Below, piece by piece: positions 26,276 to 35,374 of a stretch of 64,000 nt of DNA. Positions within the stretch are counted from its first letter, which is position 1, and each line of letters starts with the position of its first letter. Origin of the DNA: JAJCYL01 sp965206015 (GTDB lineage: Bacteria > Bacteroidota > Bacteroidia > Cytophagales > Cyclobacteriaceae); assembly GCA_965206015.1 (NCBI GenBank), contig CBDBIW010000014.1:310001-374000 (forward strand), read 5' to 3'. The notes beneath the pieces were generated by a model. The model saw only the letters and a program-made list of their open reading frames with translations, had not been told where the DNA came from and made no database searches. The position numbers and the translations under genes are program-made.

Positions 26276-26704
26276 TTGAAGAAAACCAGGTTACAAATTG
26301 AATATGATTTTGACTTCTTCCTGCTTGGGATGGTAACGGTAGTGAAGGAGTACAAACTAGCCTGGTGTATCAATGATACTTTGGGAATGGATCTCAGGAA
26401 ACAAGACGATATTATTATACCTAAGGTTGATACCAATAATTTAATCATTTCAAATTTACTTTTTAAAACTGAGCATACTACTATAAGGTTAATAGGTAAT
26501 AAATCAGTTGCAGGACCTGCTGACATTAGGTCGAACCTATTGCCGGAGTTACAGAGCTTATCACATTTTTTTGTTTTACAGGATGAGAGCGAGGCGTTTG
26601 ACCGACGGATGCTACTGGAAAAATTAAAGTCAATAGCAGTGATTGATTACGTTGTGGCTATTGCTCCTGAGAAACTAAAAAATAAAGACAACCTGATTTT
26701 TTGA
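26276..26704 (+). CDS. IPExxxVDY-family protein
   Basis: A protein of about 142 residues found almost only in Bacteroidota beside pyk and acpP; its function is unknown. Conserved features: LQIEYDFDFFLLG near the N-terminus, YKLAWCINDTLGMDL, and the C-terminal VVAIAPEKLKNKDNLIF. No good ATG sits before LKKTRLQIEYDFDF; TTG 26276 is the best start because the family N-terminus begins there. A TTG at 26177 would add 33 unrelated residues. Its TGA lies 3 bp before the pyk ATG, so the two are probably co-translated. Confidence 0.82.
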   Translation: MKKTRLQIEYDFDFFLLGMVTVVKEYKLAWCINDTLGMDLRKQDDIIIPKVDTNNLIISNLLFKTEHTTIRLIGNKSVAGPADIRSNLLPELQSLSHFFVLQDESEAFDRRMLLEKLKSIAVIDYVVAIAPEKLKNKDNLIF

Positions 26705-26706
26705 AA

Positions 26707-28146
26707 ATGCAGAATACAATCCTTTTTAATGAGTCTAAGATAGTGGCAACTATAGGGCCGGCTAGTAACAACAAAGAAGTTTTGAGGAATCTCATAGGGG
26801 CTGGAGCCGATGTTTTTCGTCTTAATTTTTCACATGGTACCCATGAAGACCACAAAAAGGTTATTCAGTTGGTGAGAGAATTGAATGAGGAGTTAGGTAC
26901 ACATATATGTTTGTTGCAAGATTTACAAGGGCCGAAAATCCGGACTACATTAATTGAAAATGGTGAAGTAACAATAATTGCTGGTCAGAAACTTACAATT
27001 ACAACCAGCGATATTACAGGGACAGCAGAGAAAATTGGAACAACTTACAAGAGCCTGCCATCAGACGTAAAAGTAGGAGACATGATTTTGATTGATGATG
27101 GCAAAATTGAGCTCAAAGTGGAGAACACGACTAGTGATTCAGTTGAAACTACCGTAATATACGGTGGCCCTTTGAAGTCACGAAAAGGCATTAATCTGCC
27201 GAATTCGATAGTATCAGCTCCCTCATTGACTGATAAAGATGAAGGGGATTTAATTTTTGGACTACAGCATGAGGTTGAATGGGTAGCACTTTCTTTTGTT
27301 AGAACTGCGGGTGACATCCATAGTCTACGTGAAAAAATCAAATCAAATGGCAGGGAGGATACCAAGATCATTGCCAAAATTGAAAAACCTGAAGCACTTA
27401 AAAATATGGATGAAATTATAGATGCTACTGATGGCGTCATGGTGGCCAGAGGAGATTTAGGTGTTGAGATTGCGATGGAAGATGTGCCTGTGGCGCAAAA
27501 ACTAATTGTAAAGAAGTGTAATGAGAAGGGTAAACCGGTGATTATAGCGACTCAAATGATGGAGAGCATGATTGAAAATCCGAGACCAACCAGAGCTGAA
27601 ACCAATGATTGTGCGAATGCAGTTATGGACGGAGCTGATGCATTGATGTTATCAGCTGAGTCTGCATCGGGTAGTTACCCGGTAGAGTCAGTCAAGAGCA
27701 TGGCCCGTACCATATTGTCCGTCGAAGAGGCAGCGGAATCCAGCTATAATAAATTTCATAAAGTACCTGAAGGTTCTGAAGCATTCGTTCATGACACCCT
27801 GGTAAGAGCCGCATGTAGGTTGAGCAATAGCCTGGGAGCAAAAGCAATTGTTGGTATGACACAGTCGGGATACACTGGTTATAGGTTGGCAATGAATCGC
27901 CCGAAAGCCAACATCTTTATCTTCACCGGCAACCAACGATTACTCAGACAAATGAATCTCGTCTGGGGTATTAGAGGATTCTATTACGATAAGGAAGAAT
28001 CAGTGGAAGATACTTTTGACCACATCGAAAAAATATTGGTGGATGAAGGTCATTTGAGTCAGGGAGATGTTTTTATCAACACTGCGGCCATGCCACTTCA
28101 CTGGAAAAGTAAAACCAATATGCTGAAAGTGAAGGTGGTTGAATAA
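26707..28146 (+). CDS. pyk: Pyruvate kinase
   Basis: A 479-residue glycolytic enzyme converting phosphoenolpyruvate and ADP to pyruvate and ATP. Seen motifs: SKIVATIGPAS, VFRLNFSHG (substrate Arg/Asn), DLQGPKIRT, the signature IIAKIEKPEAL with the catalytic Lys, VMVARGDLGVE and ATQMMESMI. ATG 26707 is chosen over the in-frame TTG six bases upstream. It follows the IPExxxVDY gene directly, a pairing conserved in the phylum, and is convergent with guaB, 2 bp away. Confidence 0.96.
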   Translation: MQNTILFNESKIVATIGPASNNKEVLRNLIGAGADVFRLNFSHGTHEDHKKVIQLVRELNEELGTHICLLQDLQGPKIRTTLIENGEVTIIAGQKLTITTSDITGTAEKIGTTYKSLPSDVKVGDMILIDDGKIELKVENTTSDSVETTVIYGGPLKSRKGINLPNSIVSAPSLTDKDEGDLIFGLQHEVEWVALSFVRTAGDIHSLREKIKSNGREDTKIIAKIEKPEALKNMDEIIDATDGVMVARGDLGVEIAMEDVPVAQKLIVKKCNEKGKPVIIATQMMESMIENPRPTRAETNDCANAVMDGADALMLSAESASGSYPVESVKSMARTILSVEEAAESSYNKFHKVPEGSEAFVHDTLVRAACRLSNSLGAKAIVGMTQSGYTGYRLAMNRPKANIFIFTGNQRLLRQMNLVWGIRGFYYDKEESVEDTFDHIEKILVDEGHLSQGDVFINTAAMPLHWKSKTNMLKVKVVE

Positions 28147-28148
28147 GA

Positions 28149-29618
28149 CTACCTCACTGAGTAATTGGGAGCTTCCCTCATTACTTGAATATCGTGCGGA
28201 TGGCTCTCTCTAACCCCTGCGGCCGTTATTTTAACAAACTGAGCATTTTGAAGATCTTCAACTGTATTGGCTCCGCAATAGCCCATTCCAGCTTTAAGTC
28301 CACCAGCTAATTGGTACAGCACTTCTGAGACAAGTCCTTTAAAAGGTACACGCCCCACAATGCCTTCAGGGACTAACTTCTTGATGTCATCTTCCGCATC
28401 CTGAAAATAGCGATCCTTTGAGCCGTCCTCCATAGCTTCAATTGAACCCATTCCGCGGTAGGTTTTGAACTTTCTGCCTTCGAAGATTATCATTTCACCG
28501 GGAGCTTCATCAGTTCCTCCTAACAATGAACCAATCATTACAGTGTTAGCTCCTCCTGCAATAGCTTTTACTACATCACCAGAGAATCTGATGCCTCCAT
28601 CAGCAATCACTGGAATGTTTTTCTTTTTTAGCACTTTTGCTGCTTCATAAACGGCAGACAATTGGGGTACACCAACACCCGCAATTACTCTGGTGGTGCA
28701 GATACTACCCGGGCCAACACCAACTTTTATGCAATCCACACCTGATTCAGCCAAGGCCAACGCTCCTTGTCCGGTAGCGACATTACCGGCAACCACATCC
28801 AGATCTGGGTATTTCTTTTTAACTGCCTTACAAGTATCAATTACACCTTTTGAGTGGCCATGTGCTGTATCAATGGCAATAATATCCACTCCTTCCTTAG
28901 TCAATAATTCAATCCTGTCCAGAATATCCGGAGTAACTCCAATTGCGGCTCCAACCCTTAATCGGCCAAACTCATCTTTACAGGCATTGGGTCTATCTTT
29001 ATTCTTAAGGATGTCTTTGTAAGTAATTAACCCGGTTAACTTTCCGTCCTTATCAACGATTGGCAGCTTTTCAATTTTATATTCCTGTAGAATTTCTTCA
29101 GCGGCTTCTAACTTGATCCCCGGATTGGCGGTAATGACGTGGTCTTTAGTCATCACATCCTGTATCGGCTTTTTATGTGCTTTTTCAAACCTCAAATCCC
29201 TGTTTGTAATGATCCCAATTAGCCTGTGATCCTTGTCAATCACCGGAATACCACCAATCTTGTACTCTTTCATGATTAACATGGCATCGGCTACTGTTGA
29301 ACTCACATCCAGTGTGACGGGATCGAGAATCATCCCACTTTGGGATCGCTTCACCTTTCTAACCTGCTTGGCCTGTGCTTCGATTGGCATATTTTTGTGA
29401 ATGAAGCCGAGGCCCCCTTCCAGTGCTATAGCGATGGCCAGATCCGTTTCAGTAACCGTATCCATGGCCGCGGATACGAAAGGTATATTAAGTCGAATAT
29501 TCCTGGTCAGAAGCGTAGAAGTGTCGGTCTCTCTTGGTAATACTTCGGAATAACCGGGAACAAGAAGGACGTCATCATAGGTAAGTGCTTCCCGGAATTT
29601 GGAGGTGTCAAAGTTCAT
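28149..29618 (-). CDS. guaB: IMP dehydrogenase
   Basis: A 489-residue enzyme that oxidises IMP to XMP, the committed step of GMP synthesis. The catalytic loop GPGSICTTR carries Cys307; the substrate region shows ADGGIRFSGD and the flap YRGMGS...KDRYF. Two CBS domains (about residues 95-205) are present and may sense nucleotides. The TTG-free ATG at 29618 follows a hairpin in the leader and a consensus -7 box. Confidence 0.96.
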   Translation of the reverse strand: MNFDTSKFREALTYDDVLLVPGYSEVLPRETDTSTLLTRNIRLNIPFVSAAMDTVTETDLAIAIALEGGLGFIHKNMPIEAQAKQVRKVKRSQSGMILDPVTLDVSSTVADAMLIMKEYKIGGIPVIDKDHRLIGIITNRDLRFEKAHKKPIQDVMTKDHVITANPGIKLEAAEEILQEYKIEKLPIVDKDGKLTGLITYKDILKNKDRPNACKDEFGRLRVGAAIGVTPDILDRIELLTKEGVDIIAIDTAHGHSKGVIDTCKAVKKKYPDLDVVAGNVATGQGALALAESGVDCIKVGVGPGSICTTRVIAGVGVPQLSAVYEAAKVLKKKNIPVIADGGIRFSGDVVKAIAGGANTVMIGSLLGGTDEAPGEMIIFEGRKFKTYRGMGSIEAMEDGSKDRYFQDAEDDIKKLVPEGIVGRVPFKGLVSEVLYQLAGGLKAGMGYCGANTVEDLQNAQFVKITAAGVRESHPHDIQVMREAPNYSVR

Positions 29619-29621
29619 TTT

Positions 29622-29662
29622 GCAAATAATAAATTCGTACTATTATTTGCGGCACAAAAGTA
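29622..29662 (-). promoter_or_regulatory. guaB promoter and leader hairpin
   Basis: On the reverse strand TACTTTTG (29655-29662) is an exact TAnnTTTG box. Between it and the guaB ATG a perfect 10-bp inverted repeat (29622-29631 with 29641-29650, loop of 9) ends 3 bp before the start codon, so it could fold over the initiation region. Confidence 0.6.
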
Positions 29663-29802
29663 AGCTGCCTTTCGGCAAGACACAAGCAAAAGAATCTTAG
29701 ACTTAAGCATGAGTTATTTAACATTGTCCATGAGATGTCAGGAATGTAGGAAATTGTTCAGCGAATAAAAATATTTGTCTAACAATCCATACAAGCAAAT
29801 AG

Positions 29803-30405
29803 ATGCAATTGATAATTGAGGAAATAATCTCAGGCCTACATCAGATGACCTGGATAGAAGGGGTCGTTTTCGCTTTTGGAGTGTTCAGCGTCTGGTTCGA
29901 GAAGCAGGAAAACATATTGGTTTTTCCAGTTGGAATGGTCAGTGTTTTACTTTCTGTATATGTCTGCTTTACGGTTCACTTATATGCTGATATGGGCATT
30001 AACGCCTACTATTTTCTCATCAGTATCTATGGTTGGTATAATTGGAGTCGAAAAAAGGGTGACGAAAAAATCTTGGTAGTCAGTTACAACAATTTGACGG
30101 AAAATATACGCGGCCTCCTCCTTACTGTATCAGTTTTAGCAGTGCTTTATCTTGTTCTTTCAAATTATACAAACAGTGACGTGCCTTTTTGGGATGGCTT
30201 GACTACTGCTTTTTTTATTACAGCCATGTGGCTGGTGGCCAAAAAGAAAATCGAGAACTGGTACTATTGGATTGCTGGCAATGTCATTTCTGTACCCTTA
30301 TATTTCAACAAGGAGCTAATGTTGCTCAGCTTACAATATTTAATTTTTCTTGGATTGGCTGTGGCTGGACTAATTGTGTGGAGAAAAAGGTTTAGCCCTC
30401 CATAG
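29803..30405 (+). CDS. pnuC: PnuC-type nicotinamide riboside transporter
   Basis: A 200-residue inner-membrane protein with about seven hydrophobic segments. Family features are WIEGVVFAFGVFSVWF near the start, YADMGINAYYFLISIYGWYNW, and KIENWYYWIAGNVISVPLYFNK. PnuC facilitates uptake of nicotinamide riboside, or of a related vitamin in some relatives; the true substrate cannot be told here. No thiamine or NAD riboswitch was seen in the 180 bp upstream. Its linkage with nadE, six genes away, hints at NAD salvage but is not operonic. The stretch 30406-30653 has no gene. Confidence 0.88.
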   Translation: MQLIIEEIISGLHQMTWIEGVVFAFGVFSVWFEKQENILVFPVGMVSVLLSVYVCFTVHLYADMGINAYYFLISIYGWYNWSRKKGDEKILVVSYNNLTENIRGLLLTVSVLAVLYLVLSNYTNSDVPFWDGLTTAFFITAMWLVAKKKIENWYYWIAGNVISVPLYFNKELMLLSLQYLIFLGLAVAGLIVWRKRFSPP

Positions 30406-30653
30406 GATATTGTCCATTTTCGACTGCACATATTTCAACTCCTATCACCGTTGTCACAGACCAGATGTGATTAGTTACCTTGGCCTTGTAAGTGCCACCC
30501 AACATTTAGGTATCTAATCTTACCTGGTTTGTAATGAAAAAGTTAACTTATTGCGTTTCTTTCGAAGCAACTATTTTAAAACAAGAATATTAAGGGGAAC
30601 TACGTCCAGACTTTTCGATCGAAAATAGAACCCGCTCAGCAACCTGAAATTAT

Positions 30654-33005
30654 ATGGAAGGAATAGTAATAATATTATTGATTCTGCTCTTGTATTTGAT
30701 CAGCAAACTGTCAAAAAAAGTTGATCAGGTTGAACGCAAGGTTGATCATATTAATCAGGAGTTGAAAGGTGGTGTTTCGACTGTCGGTAAGGGGGAAACT
30801 GTAGCGAACCAAGCACCGCCAACAGCAACTACCCCGCCACCATTGAAACCTCCGGTATTGGAAGAAAAGCCCCTAAAAGAAGAGATTACCGACATCCCAA
30901 AACCGGTTGTTGTGCAGTCTGAGGCTCCAAAGGTTACACCTGTACCACCGAAAGTCAAGCCAAAGGCCTCTCCAAGGCCGTCTTTCATGGAACGAAATCC
31001 GGATTTGGAGAAATTTATTGGCGAAAACCTGTTGAGCAAGATTGGTATCGTGATTTTCGTAATTGGAATGGGATTTCTGGTGAAGCTGGGAATCGACAAT
31101 GATGTCATCACCGAAAGCATGCGTGTAGCCATTGGGATACTGATTGGAGGTGGTATGATCGGTCTGGCGCATTACATGCGCAAATCCTTTGCTAAATTCA
31201 GTTCCATTCTGATTGGAGGTGCTTTGGCCGTACTCTATTTTACCATTGCCTTATCCTTTCATGAATATGCACTAATTCCTCAGGCTGCGGCTTTTGTGAT
31301 CATGGTGTTGACCACTGCCTTTGCGGTTTTACTGGCTATTGCCTATGATAGAAAAGAGTTGGTAGTTCTGGCACTTCTCGGTGGATTTGGCACACCATTT
31401 TTTGTCAGCACCGGCTCAGGTAATTATAGCGTAATGCTCACCTACATACTGATTCTTGATATTGGTATGCTGGCACTGGTGTATTACAAAAAATGGAATC
31501 TTATCAATTATCTCGCTTATGGCCTCACTTATTTGCTATTTATAGGGGTTTACATTTCTGAATTTATAGGAAATGAGGAGGCTACGCGTTTGCCGTTGAT
31601 TCTGTTTCTAACATCTTATTACCTGATATTCTTTTTGATGACCATCATTTACAACATTAAGAACATTCAGAAATTCAAGTATTCAGAAATAGGGATGCTG
31701 CTGACCAATTCAAGTTTATACTTTGGATTAGGACTATCACTTATACATGGCTTTAAAGGTGGCCTGTATAGCGGTGTATTTACTGCTTTAGTTGCCATAT
31801 TCAATTTTGGCTTTGCCTTTTCACTTTACAGACGCAAAGACATTGACAAGAATTTGCTCTTCTTACTAATCGGTCTCGTCTTGACCTTTGTTAGTCTGAT
31901 TGCTCCCATTCAACTGGAAGGCAATTACATCACTATGTTTTGGGCCATTGAAGCCGTATTGCTGCTTTGGCTTTCACAAAAATCTGGAATTAGACTGATG
32001 ACTGCTGCCTCCGCTTTAGTCACCATATTAATGTTCTTTAGTTTATGGATGGATTGGCGGTTGAACTACTATCCGTACTACGACTACATAGTGCTCCCTC
32101 TCTTTTTAAACAAGGCTTTTAGTGCCTCGTTTGTGGCGATGGTATCACTGGCAGGCCTGAATTTATTAATGAAAGAGGATGAGATCATTAGGATCAAAAG
32201 CAAGAAAATCGTTTGGAAACGCCTTTACACCAGAGCACTATTTGGTGTGGTGTTCTATCTAGGATTTTTATTTGAGTTGAATTATCAATTCCTCCGGTTC
32301 GGATTCGAAGATTCACTGCGTATCATCCTCCTGGGAATTTACAATTATTCTTTTGTTGTGGCCGTTCTTGCTGTACATCGATTTCAGCCAGGCAAAATCT
32401 TGCAAATCCTTGGAATTGCTTTGTCGGTGTTGGTCGTATTTTCCTACCTGACAGTATACCTCTATCAAGTAACAGTTTCCAGAAGTTTCCATTTACTGGA
32501 TTCCGGTGTTGATACAGGGTTTTATTGGCATTATGCTTTGTTGGTACTATTTGTTTTAATTCTGATTAACCTCTATCGATATATTTACATTACTTACAGC
32601 TTCAAATCGAAAGTGGGCATCATATCACTATGGGTGCTTGCTTTTATTGGGATCTTTGTTATCTCTGCCGAAGTGAGTCACTTATCATTATTGTATCAAT
32701 ATGGTTCTGATAAGAGTGAGATGGAGGCATTTGATACAACGGTCAAATCAATATATCCTGTTATTTGGGCGTTGTCTGCATTGATACTTATGATGATTGG
32801 CATGAAACTCAGACTGAAAGTGCTACGCATTGCTTCGCTGGTATTGTTTTCTATTACGATCGTCAAATTGTTTTTCTACGACCTCGCTGGAAACCCGACA
32901 GGTAAAATAATTTCATTTATATTGTTAGGCGTGATCTTACTCCTTATTTCATTCCTCTATCAAAAGTTAAAATTTATCATTCAGGATGATGACAAAAAAG
33001 TATAG
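30654..33005 (+). CDS. DUF2339 multi-pass membrane protein
   Basis: A 783-residue protein. It starts with one hydrophobic helix (IVIILLILLLYLISKL), a short coiled stretch (KVDQVERKVDHINQEL), a Pro-rich linker (about 50-110), the DUF2339 entry motif (FIGENLLSKIGIVIFVIGMGFLVK), and then roughly twenty hydrophobic segments to the end. Function is unknown for the family; a large membrane scaffold or transporter is a guess. Its end overlaps the DUF3999 start by 20 bp, so both are translated as a pair. Confidence 0.85.
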   Translation: MEGIVIILLILLLYLISKLSKKVDQVERKVDHINQELKGGVSTVGKGETVANQAPPTATTPPPLKPPVLEEKPLKEEITDIPKPVVVQSEAPKVTPVPPKVKPKASPRPSFMERNPDLEKFIGENLLSKIGIVIFVIGMGFLVKLGIDNDVITESMRVAIGILIGGGMIGLAHYMRKSFAKFSSILIGGALAVLYFTIALSFHEYALIPQAAAFVIMVLTTAFAVLLAIAYDRKELVVLALLGGFGTPFFVSTGSGNYSVMLTYILILDIGMLALVYYKKWNLINYLAYGLTYLLFIGVYISEFIGNEEATRLPLILFLTSYYLIFFLMTIIYNIKNIQKFKYSEIGMLLTNSSLYFGLGLSLIHGFKGGLYSGVFTALVAIFNFGFAFSLYRRKDIDKNLLFLLIGLVLTFVSLIAPIQLEGNYITMFWAIEAVLLLWLSQKSGIRLMTAASALVTILMFFSLWMDWRLNYYPYYDYIVLPLFLNKAFSASFVAMVSLAGLNLLMKEDEIIRIKSKKIVWKRLYTRALFGVVFYLGFLFELNYQFLRFGFEDSLRIILLGIYNYSFVVAVLAVHRFQPGKILQILGIALSVLVVFSYLTVYLYQVTVSRSFHLLDSGVDTGFYWHYALLVLFVLILINLYRYIYITYSFKSKVGIISLWVLAFIGIFVISAEVSHLSLLYQYGSDKSEMEAFDTTVKSIYPVIWALSALILMMIGMKLRLKVLRIASLVLFSITIVKLFFYDLAGNPTGKIISFILLGVILLLISFLYQKLKFIIQDDDKKV

Positions 33006-34230
33006 TTGGGTGATTGGCATCTTTTGTGCAACTACGGCGAATGGACAGGAGTTTGCTTACAAATCCGAAATAGTGCCAGTGCCTGATGAGGCCCATTACC
33101 GAATCACTTTGTCTCCGGATCTACTGGGCCAATCTCGGCCGGATTTTGGGGATCTCCGACTTTATAGTGAGGATGGTCTGGAACAGCCGTATGTGCTTAA
33201 GCAGGAACGTGAAGTGTCAACTACGTCTTTATTCAAGGAATATGAGATTATCAAAAAGGAGTACAAAAAGAATGCAATTTCCCACATGATTTTTGCCAAT
33301 CCGGATAAACAAACCATTAACAATGTGAGTTTGGTGGTGAACAACACGGATGTCCAAAAAAGGGCAAGATTGAGTGGTAGAGACGATCAGGAAAGCTGGT
33401 ATGTTATCAAAGACAACTACCTGCTTCATTCGATGGCCAGTGAGGAAGAGACTACTGAATTGAAAATTTTGAATTTTCCTCTGAGCGACTACGCCTATTT
33501 CAAGTTGGAAATTAATGACAATTGGAGATTACCCATTAATATATTAAAGGTGGGCTACTATGATACGCAAAAGGAAGAGGGGTTGATGACTTCTTTTGAG
33601 GATATTGGAATCGACCAAAATGATAGCCTGAAGACCTCCTATGTCAAGCTGAACCTAACCAAACCGATCTACCTTGAAAAACTACATTTCGAAGTGAGCG
33701 GTGCCGAGTATTATTCTCGCAATGCCAGGGTGATGGTCAAGCGAGAAAGATTAAATAGGAAAAAAAAGAAAGAAATTTTTTATGAGACAATAGTATCGTT
33801 TCACCTAAACTCCAACAGTGGGAATGAAGTCAAACTAGGGGGAAGAGTCGTTCAGGAAATTTATATTGAAATTGAAAACAGAGACAATCAGCCACTTGTT
33901 GTAGAGAAGGTCAGCAGTACATATCTCAACAAATACATGGTAGCGAAATTAACTCCCTTGTTGAGCTACAGCATTATGTTCGGGGATCAGGAACTTCGCT
34001 CTCCCGACTATGATATGGCCGTTTTTGCAGATCAGATTCCTGAAGATGCGATGAAGATTTCCCATCAGCAGATCATTCCTTTGCTGGCGACTGAAGCAAT
34101 CCAAAAAGAGCCAGGCTTGCTCGACAATGCCTATTTTATATGGTCAGTGATTGGTCTGGTAGGCATATTCTTAGCTTTTATCTCAGTAAAGATGATTAAG
34201 GAAATTGGGCAGAAGGAAGGTAAAGGTTAG
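32986..34230 (+). CDS. DUF3999 exported membrane-anchored protein
   Basis: A 414-residue protein with an N-terminal signal (WVIGIFCATTANGQEF), a large beta-rich extracytoplasmic part, and a C-terminal membrane helix (AYFIWSVIGLVGIFLAFISV). The N-terminal VPVPDEAHYRITLSPDLLGQ...DFGDLRLYSEDG resembles DUF3999. It is translated together with the DUF2339 protein, and the two families recur as neighbours, suggesting one envelope complex of unknown function. Start may be ATG 32986 or 32989. After it, 34231-34475 holds small hairpins (34285-34308, 34409-34427) but no gene. Confidence 0.8.
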   Translation: MMTKKYSWVIGIFCATTANGQEFAYKSEIVPVPDEAHYRITLSPDLLGQSRPDFGDLRLYSEDGLEQPYVLKQEREVSTTSLFKEYEIIKKEYKKNAISHMIFANPDKQTINNVSLVVNNTDVQKRARLSGRDDQESWYVIKDNYLLHSMASEEETTELKILNFPLSDYAYFKLEINDNWRLPINILKVGYYDTQKEEGLMTSFEDIGIDQNDSLKTSYVKLNLTKPIYLEKLHFEVSGAEYYSRNARVMVKRERLNRKKKKEIFYETIVSFHLNSNSGNEVKLGGRVVQEIYIEIENRDNQPLVVEKVSSTYLNKYMVAKLTPLLSYSIMFGDQELRSPDYDMAVFADQIPEDAMKISHQQIIPLLATEAIQKEPGLLDNAYFIWSVIGLVGIFLAFISVKMIKEIGQKEGKG

Positions 34231-34475
34231 GACAAAGCCGACCGTAGTACGCTTAACGAACCGCCGTCGACAAAAGTCAGCGAAAAGTCAGCAGACATCT
34301 GCCGACTTAGCGACTATTATATGACGTTTTCACCATTTTCTCTATTGATTCAATCGACAGTTCGCGGGTATAACTCCACTCTACAATTGAAGTTGTCTAA
34401 CCCGCCCTAAATTCTGAAGCAGAATTTCTATCTTGCGATCGTTCACCGTTTTTATTTTTTGATTTCAAATACCTA

Positions 34476-34952
34476 ATGATGAAGAAGCTAACAACAATTT
34501 TAGTCGTTCTAATACCCTTCTTTGTAAATGCTCAAAACTCCGAGTATATTCTAAGCACATATTTGAGTGAAGGAGTTAAGGCGCCTAATACCCATCATAT
34601 AGGTGATGCCTGGTTAAACTTTTTAATAGAAGCAGATGATGATTTCGATCAGAACATCACACAGGCAACTTTTAGTCCTAACTCAACATTGGATTGGCAC
34701 AAACACACAACGGCTCAAGTTGTTATTGTTGTTGAGGGTGAAGGTTACTATCAAGAAAGAGGTAAAAAGCCAATTGTAATAAAAAAGGGTGATGTTGTTA
34801 AGTGCGAAAAAGACATAGAGCATTGGCATACATCCTCTGCAGATAGTAAGATTTCATATATCGCTATTTATGGAAGCGAACCGACTATTTGGACCGAGAA
34901 GTTAACTAGAGAATACTATGATAGTGTTGCCGAAAAACTAAAGGGCAATTGA
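34476..34952 (+). CDS. Exported cupin-domain protein
   Basis: A 158-residue protein with a signal peptide (MMKKLTTILVVLIPFFVNAQ) and one cupin barrel: ATFSPNSTLDWHKHTTAQVVIVVEGEGYYQ with the His-x-His metal ligands, and later EKDIEHWHTSS. It is probably periplasmic. Similar proteins bind a metal and act as isomerases, dioxygenases or sensors; no substrate can be proposed. It stands alone on its strand. Confidence 0.85.
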   Translation: MMKKLTTILVVLIPFFVNAQNSEYILSTYLSEGVKAPNTHHIGDAWLNFLIEADDDFDQNITQATFSPNSTLDWHKHTTAQVVIVVEGEGYYQERGKKPIVIKKGDVVKCEKDIEHWHTSSADSKISYIAIYGSEPTIWTEKLTREYYDSVAEKLKGN

Positions 34953-34988
34953 GAATCATTATGACAGTTGCAATCTGTCAAGTTCCAA

Positions 34989-35147
34989 TTATCCATTAAA
35001 CTGCGGCGAGATTTTGGGGTTCTTTGTTAGTTGTCCACTGGTTAACTTACTTTCATAAACACTGATTTCTTTGATTATCCGAGGCATTTCATTTGAAATT
35101 CGCTGCTTAACCTCTTTGATGTAAGTGTTTTTCAATTCCTTCGTCAT
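34989..35147 (-). CDS. Small hypothetical protein of 52 residues
   Basis: An ATG at 35147 opens 52 codons (begins MTKELKNTYIKEVKQRI, ends NPKISPQFNG). It is charged, soluble and of unknown family. Support comes from a very good promoter: TATCTTTG on the reverse strand at 35152-35159, 4 bp before the ATG, the short-leader style of Bacteroidota. The rest of 34953-35374 has no other gene. Confidence 0.45.
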   Translation of the reverse strand: MTKELKNTYIKEVKQRISNEMPRIIKEISVYESKLTSGQLTKNPKISPQFNG

Positions 35148-35362
35148 ACTACAAAGATACTAAATCCAGAACTGTATGGGCGTGATCCATGCGAACAATA
35201 CTGGGGCTAAAGCAGTTGACGGAAGTAAGAAATTCCGGCAGGTATCCAGTCATTAAACCTTAGGTAGTGATAAATTCGCTCTGGCCTGACATAAAAATTG
35301 TTACTCCCTCTGGGTTTTGAGATTTGGCCTAAGCTTCTTAGCTCTCTCAGTCATACTCCACT

Positions 35363-35370
35363 TATATTTG
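35363..35370 (+). promoter_or_regulatory. gpmI -7 box
   Basis: TATATTTG matches TAnnTTTG exactly and ends 4 bp before the ATG. A possible TTTG lies at 35333-35336, with a spacing (26 bp) longer than usual. Confidence 0.5.
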
Positions 35371-35374
35371 CAGC

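Noticed and set aside
29660..29802. Riboswitch in front of pnuC
   Set aside because: No thiamine or NAD riboswitch core was recognisable.
30406..30653. tRNA or small RNA gene
   Set aside because: No cloverleaf, CCA end or conserved T-loop was found; nor in other gaps.
34285..34308. Terminator after DUF3999
   Set aside because: An 11-bp stem with one mismatch is present but no T-run follows.
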